NCBI RefSeq assembly: GCF_047971185.1
Contig: NZ_JBKDZH010000018.1
Span: 62,001-126,000 of the forward strand
From: Kluyvera sp047971185
Lineage (GTDB): Bacteria; Pseudomonadota; Gammaproteobacteria; Enterobacterales; Enterobacteriaceae
Direction of reading: 5' to 3'
DNA: 64,000 bases
Shown: positions 42,906 to 52,860 of the stretch, one piece after another
Position numbering within the stretch: position 1 is the stretch's first letter
Layout: the number at the start of each line of letters is the position of its first letter
Notes under the pieces: model-generated
What the model saw: the letters and a program-made list of their open reading frames with translations, nothing else
What the model was told of the DNA's origin: nothing
Databases searched by the model: none
Made by a program: the position numbers and the translations under genes

Positions 42906-43909
42906 GGGGCGGTTGACGCCCGCACCACCAGATCCGGCATTTCCCCCTCGCTGTGGCTCACTGCTTCCCCTGCCAGGACGGCAAAGAGCAGCGTGATTGC
43001 CTGACGCGCCACTTCATCAAGGTGCATATTTACGGCCGTCAACGGCGGCACGGATTCGCGCGCGCGAATACCATCATAGCGGGTGACCACGCGTATCTGC
43101 TCGGGAATGATCACCGCCTTTTCCTGAAAAGCGCGCACGGCACCGCTGGCAAAGGTGTCTATCAGCACCAATATTCCGTCGACATCCGGATGGTCCTGCA
43201 CAAGCTGGCAGGCTGCACGATAACCCGCCTCTTCCCCTTCATGTTCATTGAGATAATAAACAATCGGCGGCTGTTTTCCCTGACACCAGCGGCGATAGGT
43301 TGCCTCGGTTTCCTGCGTTGACGTACGGCAGGTGTTGCCAACAAAAAGCGCGCATCTTCCGGCCCCCGCGTCCTGCAGGTGCGACAGCAGCAGCTGCGCC
43401 GTTGCCGCCGAATGGAGCTCAACCCACGGTACCGGCGCGTCGGTCCCCGGCGTGCGGCCAATGGTCACGCAGGGGATACCGGCCTGGGCCAGCGCTGCAA
43501 GCTGCGGATCGTTTTCTGCCGGTTCAATCAGAATCGCAGCGTCAAAACCGACCGCATCGAGCGGGTTCGCGCCAGGGGGCACCAGAATCAGCGCGTGCTG
43601 TTTATCCAGCGCCATCATCGCCGACGTCAGCGCCACTTCCATCATAAAACCTAACCGCGACGCCCCGGAGGCGATGGTCAACGGTAGCGAAGAGAGCAGC
43701 GCGATGGTGTTGGTCTTACCGGTACGCAGCTGGCGAGCGCGAATGTTCGGCGTGTAGTTCAGCGCCTTGATGGCCTCTTCAATGCGCCGCCGCGTTTCCG
43801 GCTCGACAAAGCGGGTATTGTGCAACGCATTGGACACCGTCCCCGGCGACACGCCAGCGTGGCGGGCGACATCAATCAACTTCGCGCGTTTTTTCTCTTG
43901 AGCAGCCAT
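42893..43909 (-). CDS. LacI-family regulator of the sulfotransferase-like/permease genes
   Basis: 338 residues from ATG 43909, with AGGAAG upstream. The 43939 start is less well supported. Helix-turn-helix KLIDVARHAGVSPGTVSNALHN at the N-terminus, then a periplasmic-binding-like effector domain. It is divergent from the gene at 44059, with a perfect 18-bp palindrome in between, so it likely represses that operon and perhaps itself. The effector is unknown. The last codons run into a REP-like repeat. Confidence 0.85.
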   Translation of the reverse strand: MAAQEKKRAKLIDVARHAGVSPGTVSNALHNTRFVEPETRRRIEEAIKALNYTPNIRARQLRTGKTNTIALLSSLPLTIASGASRLGFMMEVALTSAMMALDKQHALILVPPGANPLDAVGFDAAILIEPAENDPQLAALAQAGIPCVTIGRTPGTDAPVPWVELHSAATAQLLLSHLQDAGAGRCALFVGNTCRTSTQETEATYRRWCQGKQPPIVYYLNEHEGEEAGYRAACQLVQDHPDVDGILVLIDTFASGAVRAFQEKAVIIPEQIRVVTRYDGIRARESVPPLTAVNMHLDEVARQAITLLFAVLAGEAVSHSEGEMPDLVVRASTAPGSA

Positions 43910-44003
43910 CTGCTTCCTGACCTTCGGAATTTTACGCACAGAGTAACATATTTACCCGACGATAACGTTTGCCTTTTCTCGCTTAAGATCGCAAAAAACT
44001 CTT

Positions 44004-44021
44004 CATTAAAACGTTTTAATG
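44004..44021. promoter_or_regulatory. Perfect palindromic operator (LacI type)
   Basis: CATTAAAACGTTTTAATG, an 18-bp perfect palindrome with the central CG typical of LacI/GalR sites. It lies between the divergent LacI gene and the sulfotransferase-like gene, 38 bp before the latter's start. Confidence 0.75.
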
Positions 44022-44058
44022 GGTTATTTTGACGAAAATTTATTCCTCAGGAGGCGAT

Positions 44059-45183
44059 ATGGCACACTTAACTCAGGATCCATCTTTCACCCTCGGACGC
44101 CGTCTGGCGGGCCTGATCTACGCCGATAAAGAGAAGAGCTTTGGCGGCTATACGCTGTTTGCACCTCAGACCTCTGAAGGGCGCGTTTATCTGGTGGACG
44201 CGCAGGGCGACATTGCGCACCAGTGGCAGCTTCCGGTTCGTGCCGGGCGTGATGCGGTGCTGCTGCCAAACGGCAATCTGGGGTACAACGGCAGCCATGC
44301 TACCTCGGCAAATCTCTATCCAGCGTGGGATCTCTGGCACGGCGGCGACTTCTACGAAGTGACGCCGGATAACGAAATTGTCTGGCACTACGAAGATATC
44401 CATCACCACCACGACGCCCAGTGGCTGGCGAACGGCAACCTGCTGTATACCGCCGCCGCGCCGCTGCCGGCCGATATCGCTGCTCGCGTCACCGGCGGCG
44501 ATCCGCGACGTGATGCGCCGGACGGCGTGATCCAGAGCGACGTGGTGAAAGAAGTGAATCGCGATGGGGAAGTGGTGTGGGAGTGGCGCGCCTGGGAGCA
44601 CCTCAACCCGGAAGATTTCCCCATCCATGAGATTTTTGACCGTCGCCACTGGCCGATGATTAACGGCCTCTCCGTAACCCGCGATGGCCTGGTGCTGATG
44701 AGCCTGCGCACCACCTCTGGCGTTATCGCGGTGTCCAAAGAGAGCGGCAAGGTGGTGTGGCACGCGGGCCCGGAGGTGGTAGCGCAGCAGCACACGCCGG
44801 TGGAGATGGAAAACGGGTCGATTCTGGTGTTCGATAACGGCAACCTGCGTCCGGGCGTCACCTCGCCGCACTCCACGGTGCTGGAGTTCGATCCGCAAAC
44901 CAAAGCCATTACCTGGCAGTATCGCGATATCTTCCCGCCGGCCTTTTTCTCGCCGTATATGGGCAGCGCGCAGCGGCTGGCGAACGGCAATACCTTTATC
45001 TGCGAATCGGCGTTTGGCCGTCTGTTTGAAGTAACGCCGCAAGGTGAAACGGTGTGGGAATACATCATTCCGTTCTTCAATGAGTATCCGGAGCACCTGA
45101 GCAAAGGCATTATTCCAGGTAAACAGAACAGCGCTTTCCGCGCGCATCGCTATGCCGCCGACGCGATTGCGTGGCTGAAATAA
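44059..45183 (+). CDS. Arylsulfotransferase-like beta-propeller protein
   Basis: 374 residues from ATG 44059, which has an excellent AGGAGG 7 bp upstream. The start at 44029 lacks one. Repeated blades with an NGN motif (LLPNGNLGYNG at 69, WLANGNLLYTA at 122, then MENGSILVFDNGN and LANGNTFICE) indicate a beta-propeller of the arylsulfotransferase type. No signal peptide is seen, unlike periplasmic AssT, so it should be cytoplasmic. A His-rich patch (DIHHHHDAQWL, near 113) may be functional. Followed by an NCS2 permease in one operon. The substrate is unknown, and sulfotransferase activity is not shown. Confidence 0.75.
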   Translation: MAHLTQDPSFTLGRRLAGLIYADKEKSFGGYTLFAPQTSEGRVYLVDAQGDIAHQWQLPVRAGRDAVLLPNGNLGYNGSHATSANLYPAWDLWHGGDFYEVTPDNEIVWHYEDIHHHHDAQWLANGNLLYTAAAPLPADIAARVTGGDPRRDAPDGVIQSDVVKEVNRDGEVVWEWRAWEHLNPEDFPIHEIFDRRHWPMINGLSVTRDGLVLMSLRTTSGVIAVSKESGKVVWHAGPEVVAQQHTPVEMENGSILVFDNGNLRPGVTSPHSTVLEFDPQTKAITWQYRDIFPPAFFSPYMGSAQRLANGNTFICESAFGRLFEVTPQGETVWEYIIPFFNEYPEHLSKGIIPGKQNSAFRAHRYAADAIAWLK

Positions 45184-45239
45184 TTTCCGCCGCCAGCCTG
45201 CGCTGGCGGTGATTTTCTGATGTTTAACGGGAGGCAATC

Positions 45240-46565
45240 ATGCCGCAACCTGGGCTTACCACGCCGGATAACGACGCATTACCCTGGCAAACCACCTTTC
45301 TTCTGGCGCTTCAGCACGTGCTGGTCGTCGCCGCGACCCCCATCACCTCCGTCTTTCTCATCGCTAAAGCGCTCCATTTCACCGATGCGGTGACCGCGTC
45401 AGTGCTGAGCGCCACCTTTCTGATGTGCGGGCTGGGCGCCATGCTGCAAAGCCTGGGCGTGAAGGGCGTGGGCGCGCGTCTGCCGTTTATTATGGTGCCG
45501 GGCGGCGCGCCGATTGCCATTTTTGTCGCGATCGCCCTGCAAACCAATATCCAGACGGCGGTTGGCGCGGTGATCTTAACTTCAATATTCTATTTTCTGG
45601 CGCTGCCCATTTTCCGCCGCTGCCTGCACCATTTTCCGCCGTTTATTATCGGCATCATGCTGCTGATGGTGTCGATTAACCTCATTCGCCTGTATGGCGG
45701 CCTGATTATCGGCCAGCCGGGCAGCACCGATTTCGCCCATCCGACCAGCATTATTTTGTCGCTGGGGACGATTCTGATTACGCTGGTGTTCGCGCTGGTC
45801 TTTACCGGTATTCTGCGTCAGCTGGCGGTGATGTTTGGCCTGCTGGCCGGGACGCTACTGGGCATGATGCTGGGCAGCACTGACTTTAGCGGCGTAAGCC
45901 ACGGGCCGCTGTTCAGCGTGCCGCAGCTGTTCCCCTTCGGCTGGCCTATATTCAACCTTTCCGCCTCGTTGCCGTTACTGATTTACGCGGTGATATCTAT
46001 GGCTGAAGCAACTGGGCAAACGATTGCTACCGCGGAAATCGTCAATTCCACACAAAACGTCCGTGAGGCCATTCCGCGTACCATTCGCGGTGATGCCGTC
46101 ATGTCGCTGCTGGGCGGGATTTTTGGCACCTCGCTGATCATTACCTCCGGTGAGAATATCGGCGTGGTGCGCACCACTAACGTTAAATCGCGCTACGTCA
46201 CCGCCGCGGCGGGAGGGCTGCTGATTCTTATCGCGCTGTTCTCGCCGCTGGTGCGTCTTGCGACCTGCCTGCCCGGGCCGGTGGTGTGCGGTACGGCGGT
46301 GATGGTGTTTAGCATTATTGGCGTGATTGGGATCGATCTGATCGCCCGCGAGCCGCTGCATACGCCGGGTAAAACCTACGCGCTGGCCATGGGGCTGGCG
46401 ATGGGGATGCTGCCGATTCTGGTGCCGGGTCTTTATCAAAATTTCCCATCGGGTGTGCAGATGGTATTTGGCAATGGCATGACGGCGGGAACATTGACGG
46501 CGATTCTGGTTAACTCCCTTTTTAACTGGAGTGAAAAACGCAGCCTGGCCCGCGCGAAAAACTAG
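45240..46565 (+). CDS. NCS2-family nucleobase (uracil/xanthine) permease
   Basis: 441 residues, about 14 helices, of the nucleobase:cation symporter-2 family. Landmarks are LALQHVLVVAATPITSV (helix 1, with the usual QH), a SMAEATGQTIATAEIV segment that carries the substrate-site Glu, and ITSGENIGVV. Such proteins import uracil, xanthine or uric acid with protons. It lies 56 bp after the sulfotransferase-like gene with GGGAGG upstream, under the same LacI regulator. The substrate is probably a purine- or pyrimidine-like ring. Confidence 0.88.
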   Translation: MPQPGLTTPDNDALPWQTTFLLALQHVLVVAATPITSVFLIAKALHFTDAVTASVLSATFLMCGLGAMLQSLGVKGVGARLPFIMVPGGAPIAIFVAIALQTNIQTAVGAVILTSIFYFLALPIFRRCLHHFPPFIIGIMLLMVSINLIRLYGGLIIGQPGSTDFAHPTSIILSLGTILITLVFALVFTGILRQLAVMFGLLAGTLLGMMLGSTDFSGVSHGPLFSVPQLFPFGWPIFNLSASLPLLIYAVISMAEATGQTIATAEIVNSTQNVREAIPRTIRGDAVMSLLGGIFGTSLIITSGENIGVVRTTNVKSRYVTAAAGGLLILIALFSPLVRLATCLPGPVVCGTAVMVFSIIGVIGIDLIAREPLHTPGKTYALAMGLAMGMLPILVPGLYQNFPSGVQMVFGNGMTAGTLTAILVNSLFNWSEKRSLARAKN

Positions 46566-47148
46566 ACCTCGGAGGGCGGGCCGCTGGCCTGCCCTTATCA
46601 GGGGACGGCGCATCGTCTTTAGCCTGTTTGTTCACAATTCCGTGACATATTCCATTGTATTTTCGTATATATAGATGAATCTTTTTTCACGCCGCTTATG
46701 GGTAACCTCAGCATTTTCACCTGTGCGTTTTAACGTTCGCGGCATTTATCGCTCAGATAATCAGCATATCGAAAGAAATTTTTCACATAATGGCTAATTG
46801 TTAATCACTGAATGTTGCAAAGTATTAAGTGAATAACTCTGCCTTCTTGCCCATAGCATAAATTTCTCTGCTGAAAATAGGGCTTCGGGGTTTTTTTAAT
46901 CTTTGCCCATCCATTCTCACCTTCAATACAAATCGCGGTTAACTGTATTGACGTTTTCACATTCTATTGACAGATTGTAGGGCATGAGGGGCATTTCATG
47001 GAGAATCCGCACTGCAACTCAGATGTTCCAGTGAACGGAATCCCGCCTCCACATATGCATCGACCAAGCCGGGTAAAAAATAAATAAAGGCCAGGCGGTG
47101 TAACCCACTGCAAAGGGTAAACAACACATATCACATTGGAGCAGAATA
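46566..47148. promoter_or_regulatory. dppA promoter and leader region
   Basis: 583 bp without a gene. The proximal part is the dppA leader. ACAACACATATCACA at 47121-47135 matches the GcvB-target stretch of E. coli dppA (complement to the GU-rich GcvB seed) directly ahead of the TTGGAG ribosome-binding site. The distal 400 bp are AT-rich with no pattern I can name. Confidence 0.65.
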
Positions 47149-48756
47149 ATGAGTATTTCCTTGAAGAAGTCAGGGATGCTGAAGCTGGGCCTCAGCCTGG
47201 TCGCCATGACCGTTGCCGCCAGCGTACAGGCCAAAACCCTGGTTTATTGTTCAGAAGGCTCGCCGGAAGGCTTTAACCCACAGCTCTTTACGTCTGGTAC
47301 CACTTACGATGCCAGCTCCGTACCTATCTATAACCGTCTGGTTGAATTTAAAACCGGCACCACGGAAGTCATTCCGGGCCTGGCTGAGAAGTGGGATATC
47401 AGCGAAGACGGCAAAACCTACACCTTCCACCTGCGTCAGGGCGTGAAGTGGCAGGATAACAAAGAGTTTAAACCGACTCGCGACATGAACGCCGACGACA
47501 TCGTCTTCTCCTTCGATCGTCAAAAAAACGCGCAAAACCCGTACCACAAAGTCTCTGGCGGCAGCTATGAATACTTTGAAGGCATGGGCCTGCAGGACCT
47601 GATTAGCGAAGTGAAAAAAGTCGACGATCATACCGTGCAGTTCGTGCTGACTCGCCCGGAAGCGCCGTTCCTGGCCGACCTGGCAATGGACTTCGCCTCT
47701 ATTCTGTCAAAAGAATATGCTGACAACATGCTGAAAGCCGGTACGCCGGAGAAAGTGGACCTGAACCCAATCGGTACCGGCCCGTTCCAGCTGCTGCAGT
47801 ATCAGAAAGACTCCCGTATTCTCTACAAAGCCTTCCCGGGCTACTGGGGCACCAAGCCGCAGATCGACCGTCTGGTCTTCTCCATTACGCCTGACGCTTC
47901 CGTGCGTTACGCCAAGCTGCAGAAGAACGAATGCCAGGTGATGCCGTACCCGAACCCGGCCGACATCGCGCGCATGAAGGAAGACAAAAACATCAATCTG
48001 ATGGAGCAGGCGGGTTTGAACGTCGGCTATCTCTCCTTCAACACCGAGAAAAAACCGTTTGATGACGTGAAGGTGCGCCAGGCGCTGACCTACGCGGTCA
48101 ACAAAGAAGCGATCATCAAAGCCGTTTATCAGGGCGCTGGCGTGGCCGCGAAAAACCTGATCCCACCAACCATGTGGGGCTATAACGACGACGTCAAAGA
48201 CTACACCTACGATCCTGAGAAAGCGAAAGCGCTGCTGAAAGAAGCCGGCCAGGATAAAGGCTTTACCGTTGAGCTGTGGGCGATGCCGGTACAGCGTCCG
48301 TACAACCCGAACGCTCGCCGCATGGCGGAGATGATTCAGGCTGACTGGGCGAAGATCGGCGTACAGGCCAAAATCGTGACCTACGAGTGGGGCGAATACC
48401 TCAAGCGTGCGAAAGCGGGCGAACACCAGGCGGTGATGATGGGCTGGACCGGCGACAACGGGGATCCGGATAACTTCTTCGCCACGCTGTTCAGCTGCGC
48501 GGCGGCGAAAGACGGCTCCAACTACTCCCGCTGGTGCTACAAGCCGTTTGAAGACCTGATTCAACCGGCGCGTGCGACCGACGATCACAACAAGCGTATT
48601 GAACTGTACAAACAGGCTCAGGTAGTGATGCATGACCAGGCTCCGGCGCTGATCATCGCCCACTCCACCGTCTATGAGCCGGTGCGTAAAGAAGTCAAAG
48701 GCTATGTGGTTGACCCGTTAGGTAAACACCACTTCGAAAACGTTTCTGTCGAATAA
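47149..48756 (+). CDS. dppA: Dipeptide ABC transporter, periplasmic binding protein
   Basis: 535 residues, as in E. coli. A 28-residue signal peptide ends in VQA, before KTLVYCSEGSPEGFNPQ, the standard SBP_bac_5 mature start. It binds dipeptides (and haem or aminolevulinate in E. coli) and also serves in dipeptide taxis. The first gene of dppABCDF. A hairpin in the following 159-bp gap probably keeps dppA mRNA in excess. Likely repressed by GcvB sRNA. Confidence 0.97.
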   Translation: MSISLKKSGMLKLGLSLVAMTVAASVQAKTLVYCSEGSPEGFNPQLFTSGTTYDASSVPIYNRLVEFKTGTTEVIPGLAEKWDISEDGKTYTFHLRQGVKWQDNKEFKPTRDMNADDIVFSFDRQKNAQNPYHKVSGGSYEYFEGMGLQDLISEVKKVDDHTVQFVLTRPEAPFLADLAMDFASILSKEYADNMLKAGTPEKVDLNPIGTGPFQLLQYQKDSRILYKAFPGYWGTKPQIDRLVFSITPDASVRYAKLQKNECQVMPYPNPADIARMKEDKNINLMEQAGLNVGYLSFNTEKKPFDDVKVRQALTYAVNKEAIIKAVYQGAGVAAKNLIPPTMWGYNDDVKDYTYDPEKAKALLKEAGQDKGFTVELWAMPVQRPYNPNARRMAEMIQADWAKIGVQAKIVTYEWGEYLKRAKAGEHQAVMMGWTGDNGDPDNFFATLFSCAAAKDGSNYSRWCYKPFEDLIQPARATDDHNKRIELYKQAQVVMHDQAPALIIAHSTVYEPVRKEVKGYVVDPLGKHHFENVSVE

Positions 48757-48786
48757 TAAAGACGATGCCTTAACCGGCAGCGCACG

Positions 48787-48812
48787 CTTCCTGCCCCCCT
48801 TGGGGCGGGAAG
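48787..48812 (+). terminator. Hairpin between dppA and dppB
   Basis: An 11-bp stem CTTCCTGCCCC / GGGGCGGGAAG (one G-T pair) with a CCTT loop and no T tract, 31 bp after dppA. It probably stabilises dppA mRNA or attenuates expression of dppBCDF. Confidence 0.6.
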
Positions 48813-48915
48813 CCGCGCCGTATCTGCGCCTCTTGCATTCGGGAAGGGCGGCAGATTTGTGAGCAATACAGATGACCTGTGACCAGGCGGGCCGTCATTA
48901 GAGAGAATCAGGGTT

Positions 48916-49935
48916 ATGTTGCAGTTCATCCTCAAACGATTGGGTCTGGTGATCCCGACGTTTATCGGTATCACCCTCCTCACGTTTGCCTTCGTGCATA
49001 TGATCCCCGGCGATCCGGTGATGATTATGGCCGGCGAGCGTGGTATTTCCCCTGAGCGTCACGCCCAGCTGCTGGCTGAACTCGGCCTTGATAAGCCGAT
49101 GTGGCAGCAGTACCTCCACTATATCTGGGGCGTGCTGCACGGCGACTTAGGGATTTCATTAAAGAGCCGCCTCCCGGTGTGGGACGAGTTTGTGCCGCGC
49201 TTTAAAGCGACGCTGGAGCTCGGTATCTGCGCCATGATTTTCGCCGTCGCCGTGGGTATCCCGGTGGGCGTGCTGGCTGCGGTGAAACGCGGCTCCATCT
49301 TCGACCACACCGCCGTTGGCCTGGCGCTGACCGGCTACTCCATGCCGATTTTCTGGTGGGGCATGATGCTGATTATGCTGGTCTCGGTACAGTGGAACCT
49401 GACGCCGGTCTCCGGACGCGTCAGCGATATGGTGTTCCTTGACGACACCAATCCGCTTACCGGCTTTATGCTGATCGACACCGCCATCTGGGGCGAAGAG
49501 GGCAACTTTATCGATGCGCTGGCGCATATGATTCTGCCGGCCATCGTGCTGGGCACCATCCCGCTGGCGGTAATTGTGCGTATGACCCGCTCCTCCATGC
49601 TGGAAGTGCTGGGCGAAGATTACATTCGTACCGCCCGCGCCAAGGGGCTGACCCGCATGCGGGTGATTATCGTTCACGCCTTGCGTAACGCCATGCTGCC
49701 GGTGGTCACCGTTATCGGCCTGCAGGTGGGTACGCTGCTGGCGGGCGCGATTCTAACGGAAACCATCTTCTCCTGGCCGGGCCTGGGGCGCTGGCTGATT
49801 GATGCCTTACAGCGCCGCGACTATCCGGTGGTGCAGGGCGGCGTGCTGCTGGTGGCGACGATGATTATTCTCGTCAACCTGCTGGTAGACCTGCTGTACG
49901 GCGTGGTGAACCCGCGCATTCGTCATAAGAAGTAA
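48916..49935 (+). CDS. dppB: Dipeptide ABC transporter permease DppB
   Basis: 339 residues, as in E. coli. Six membrane helices. The permease EAA loop is seen as EDYIRTARAKGLTRMRVIIVHALRNA, which docks on the ATPases. Forms the inner-membrane channel with DppC. 159 bp after dppA and 9 bp before dppC. Confidence 0.97.
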   Translation: MLQFILKRLGLVIPTFIGITLLTFAFVHMIPGDPVMIMAGERGISPERHAQLLAELGLDKPMWQQYLHYIWGVLHGDLGISLKSRLPVWDEFVPRFKATLELGICAMIFAVAVGIPVGVLAAVKRGSIFDHTAVGLALTGYSMPIFWWGMMLIMLVSVQWNLTPVSGRVSDMVFLDDTNPLTGFMLIDTAIWGEEGNFIDALAHMILPAIVLGTIPLAVIVRMTRSSMLEVLGEDYIRTARAKGLTRMRVIIVHALRNAMLPVVTVIGLQVGTLLAGAILTETIFSWPGLGRWLIDALQRRDYPVVQGGVLLVATMIILVNLLVDLLYGVVNPRIRHKK

Positions 49936-49944
49936 GGGGCCGTC

Positions 49945-50844
49945 ATGTCACAAGTTACTGAGAATAAAGCACCGGTGCCGATGACCCCGTTACAGGAATT
50001 CTGGCACTACTTTAAGCGCAATAAAGGCGCGGTGGTGGGGCTGGCGTATGTGGTCATCGTGCTGTTTATCGCCATCTTCGCCAACTGGATTGCGCCCTAT
50101 AACCCGGCGGAACAGTTCCGCGATAGCCTGCTGGCACCGCCGGCATGGCAGGAAGGCGGCAGCCTGGCGCACCTGCTGGGCACCGATGATGTGGGCCGTG
50201 ACGTGCTGTCGCGCCTGATGTACGGCGCGCGACTGTCGTTGCTGGTGGGCTGTCTGGTGGTGGCGCTGTCGCTGGTGCTGGGCATCGTGCTCGGCCTGGT
50301 GGCGGGGTACTTCGGGGGCCTGATTGATAACATCATCATGCGCGTCGTCGACATCATGCTGGCGCTGCCAAGCCTGCTGCTGGCGCTGGCGCTGGTGCTG
50401 GTGGCGATCTTCGGCCCCTCCATCGGCAACGCCGCGCTGGCGCTGACCTTTGTCGCCCTGCCGCACTACGTCCGCTTAACCCGCGCCGCCGTGCTGGTGG
50501 AGGTCAACCGCGACTACGTGACCGCTTCCCGCGTGGCGGGCGCTGGCGCGATGCGTCAGATGTTCGTCAACATTTTTCCGAACTGCCTTGCGCCGCTGAT
50601 TGTTCAGGCGTCGCTTGGTTTCTCTAACGCCATTCTCGATATGGCTGCCCTCGGCTTCCTGGGGATGGGCGCTCAGCCGCCTACCCCGGAGTGGGGCACC
50701 ATGCTCTCTGACGTGCTGCAATTCGCACAAAGCGCCTGGTGGGTCGTGACCTTCCCGGGGCTGGCGATTCTGCTGACGGTGCTGGCATTTAACCTGATGG
50801 GTGACGGTCTGCGTGACGCGCTCGATCCCAAACTGAAGCAGTAA
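49945..50844 (+). CDS. dppC: Dipeptide ABC transporter permease DppC
   Basis: 299 residues. An N-terminal OppC_N segment precedes five further helices, and the EAA loop is NRDYVTASRVAGAGAMRQMFVNIFPNC. The second half of the channel. Spacing to dppD is 10 bp. Confidence 0.97.
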   Translation: MSQVTENKAPVPMTPLQEFWHYFKRNKGAVVGLAYVVIVLFIAIFANWIAPYNPAEQFRDSLLAPPAWQEGGSLAHLLGTDDVGRDVLSRLMYGARLSLLVGCLVVALSLVLGIVLGLVAGYFGGLIDNIIMRVVDIMLALPSLLLALALVLVAIFGPSIGNAALALTFVALPHYVRLTRAAVLVEVNRDYVTASRVAGAGAMRQMFVNIFPNCLAPLIVQASLGFSNAILDMAALGFLGMGAQPPTPEWGTMLSDVLQFAQSAWWVVTFPGLAILLTVLAFNLMGDGLRDALDPKLKQ

Positions 50845-50854
50845 GAGGTTCGAG

Positions 50855-51838
50855 ATGGCGTTATTAAATGTAGATAAATTATCGGTGCACTTCGGTGACG
50901 AAGGCACACCGTTTAAAGCCGTAGACCGCGTGAGCTACAGCGTGAATCAGGGCGAAGTGGTCGGGATCGTCGGGGAGTCCGGCTCCGGTAAGTCGGTGAG
51001 TTCGCTGGCGATCATGGGGCTGATTGATTACCCCGGCCGGGTGATGGCGGAAAGCCTGGCGTTTAACGGCCAGGATCTGAAGCGGATTTCTGAAAAAGAA
51101 CGCCGCAACCTGGTGGGCGCCGAAGTGGCGATGATCTTCCAGGATCCGATGACCAGCCTCAACCCCTGCTACACCGTCGGTTTCCAGATTATGGAAGCCA
51201 TTAAGGTGCATCAGGGCGGCAATAAGAAAACCCGTCGTCAGCGGGCGATTGACCTGTTAAACCAGGTGGGGATCCCGGATCCGGCATCGCGTCTCGACGT
51301 CTATCCGCACCAGCTTTCCGGCGGCATGAGCCAGCGCGTGATGATTGCGATGGCGATTGCCTGTCGTCCGAAGCTGCTGATTGCCGATGAACCGACGACC
51401 GCGCTCGATGTGACCATCCAGGCGCAGATTATCGAGCTGCTGCTGGAGTTGCAGCAGAAAGAGAATATGGCGCTGATCCTGATCACCCACGATCTGGCGC
51501 TGGTGGCCGAAGCGGCGCACAAAATTATCGTGATGTACGCCGGTCAGGTTGTCGAGACCGGCGCGGCCAGCGATATTTTCCGCGCGCCTCGCCACCCCTA
51601 TACCCAGGCGCTGCTGCGCGCGCTGCCGGAGTTTGCTCAGGATAAAGCGCGTCTGGCTTCGCTGCCGGGTGTGGTACCGGGTAAATACGACCGCCCGAAC
51701 GGCTGCCTGCTGAACCCGCGCTGCCCCTACGCCACGGAGAAATGCCGTAGCGTAGAGCCGGATCTGAACACCGTTGACGGCGCGCGCCAGTCGAAATGTC
51801 ACTACCCACTTGATGATGCCGGGAGGCCGACACTATGA
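50855..51838 (+). CDS. dppD: Dipeptide ABC transporter ATP-binding protein DppD
   Basis: 327 residues. Walker A GESGSGKS at about residue 40, signature LSGGMSQRVMIAMAIA, Walker B LLIADEPTTALDVT, and the C-terminal oligopeptide-transporter domain with the Cys cluster of an Fe-S site (NGCLLNPRCPYATEKC). It energises dipeptide import with DppF. The stop overlaps the dppF start by 4 bp (ATGA). Confidence 0.97.
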   Translation: MALLNVDKLSVHFGDEGTPFKAVDRVSYSVNQGEVVGIVGESGSGKSVSSLAIMGLIDYPGRVMAESLAFNGQDLKRISEKERRNLVGAEVAMIFQDPMTSLNPCYTVGFQIMEAIKVHQGGNKKTRRQRAIDLLNQVGIPDPASRLDVYPHQLSGGMSQRVMIAMAIACRPKLLIADEPTTALDVTIQAQIIELLLELQQKENMALILITHDLALVAEAAHKIIVMYAGQVVETGAASDIFRAPRHPYTQALLRALPEFAQDKARLASLPGVVPGKYDRPNGCLLNPRCPYATEKCRSVEPDLNTVDGARQSKCHYPLDDAGRPTL

Positions 51839-52845
51839 GTACGCATGAGGCCACCTCGCCGCAGCCGCTGCTGCAGGCCATCGATCTGAAAAAACACTAC
51901 CCGGTGAAGAAGGGCATTTTTGCCCCGGAGCGTCTGGTGAAAGCGCTGGACGGTGTCTCCTTTACCCTTGAGCGTGGCAAAACGCTGGCGGTGGTGGGCG
52001 AGTCCGGCTGTGGCAAATCCACCCTTGGCCGCCTGCTGACGATGATCGAAATCCCGACCGGCGGCGAGTTGTACTACCAGGGGCAGGATCTGCTCAAGCA
52101 CGACCCGCAGGCGCAGAAGCTGCGTCGGCAGAAAATCCAGATCGTGTTCCAGAACCCGTACGGTTCACTCAACCCGCGTAAGAAGGTGGGGCAGATTCTG
52201 GAAGAGCCGCTGCTGATTAACACGTCGTTCAGCAAAGAGCAGCGCCGTGAAAAAGCGCTGGCGATGATGGCGAAGGTGGGTCTTAAAACGGAGCACTACG
52301 ATCGCTATCCGCATATGTTCTCCGGCGGCCAGCGTCAGCGTATTGCTATCGCCCGCGGTCTGATGCTCGACCCGGACGTGGTGATCGCCGACGAACCGGT
52401 CTCCGCGCTCGACGTTTCCGTTCGCGCGCAGGTATTGAACCTGATGATGGATTTGCAGCAGGATCTGGGGCTGTCTTATGTGTTCATCTCCCACGACCTG
52501 TCGGTGGTGGAGCACATCGCCGATGAGGTGATGGTGATGTACCTGGGCCGCTGCGTGGAGAAAGGGACGAAAGACCAGATCTTCAACAACCCGCGCCATC
52601 CGTACACTCAGGCGCTGCTCTCCGCGACGCCGCGTCTGAATCCGGACGAGCGCCGCGAGCGCATCAAGCTGACCGGCGAACTGCCAAGCCCGCTCAATCC
52701 GCCGCCGGGCTGCGCGTTCAACGCCCGCTGCCGCCGTCGCTTCGGGCCGTGCACGCAGCTCCAGCCGCAGTTAAAGGATTACGGTGGTCAGCTAGTGGCG
52801 TGTTTCGCCGTCGACCAGGATGAGAATCCAGAAAAGAGCGCGTAG
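51835..52845 (+). CDS. dppF: Dipeptide ABC transporter ATP-binding protein DppF
   Basis: 336 residues (334 in E. coli). Walker A GESGCGKST, signature FSGGQRQRIAIARGL, Walker B VVIADEPVSALDVS, and a C-terminal Cys cluster (GCAFNARCRRRFGPC). The partner ATPase of DppD. Its start overlaps the dppD stop. A strong terminator follows 15 bp after the stop. Confidence 0.97.
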   Translation: MSTHEATSPQPLLQAIDLKKHYPVKKGIFAPERLVKALDGVSFTLERGKTLAVVGESGCGKSTLGRLLTMIEIPTGGELYYQGQDLLKHDPQAQKLRRQKIQIVFQNPYGSLNPRKKVGQILEEPLLINTSFSKEQRREKALAMMAKVGLKTEHYDRYPHMFSGGQRQRIAIARGLMLDPDVVIADEPVSALDVSVRAQVLNLMMDLQQDLGLSYVFISHDLSVVEHIADEVMVMYLGRCVEKGTKDQIFNNPRHPYTQALLSATPRLNPDERRERIKLTGELPSPLNPPPGCAFNARCRRRFGPCTQLQPQLKDYGGQLVACFAVDQDENPEKSA

Positions 52846-52860
52846 CGTATGCGCTACCTG

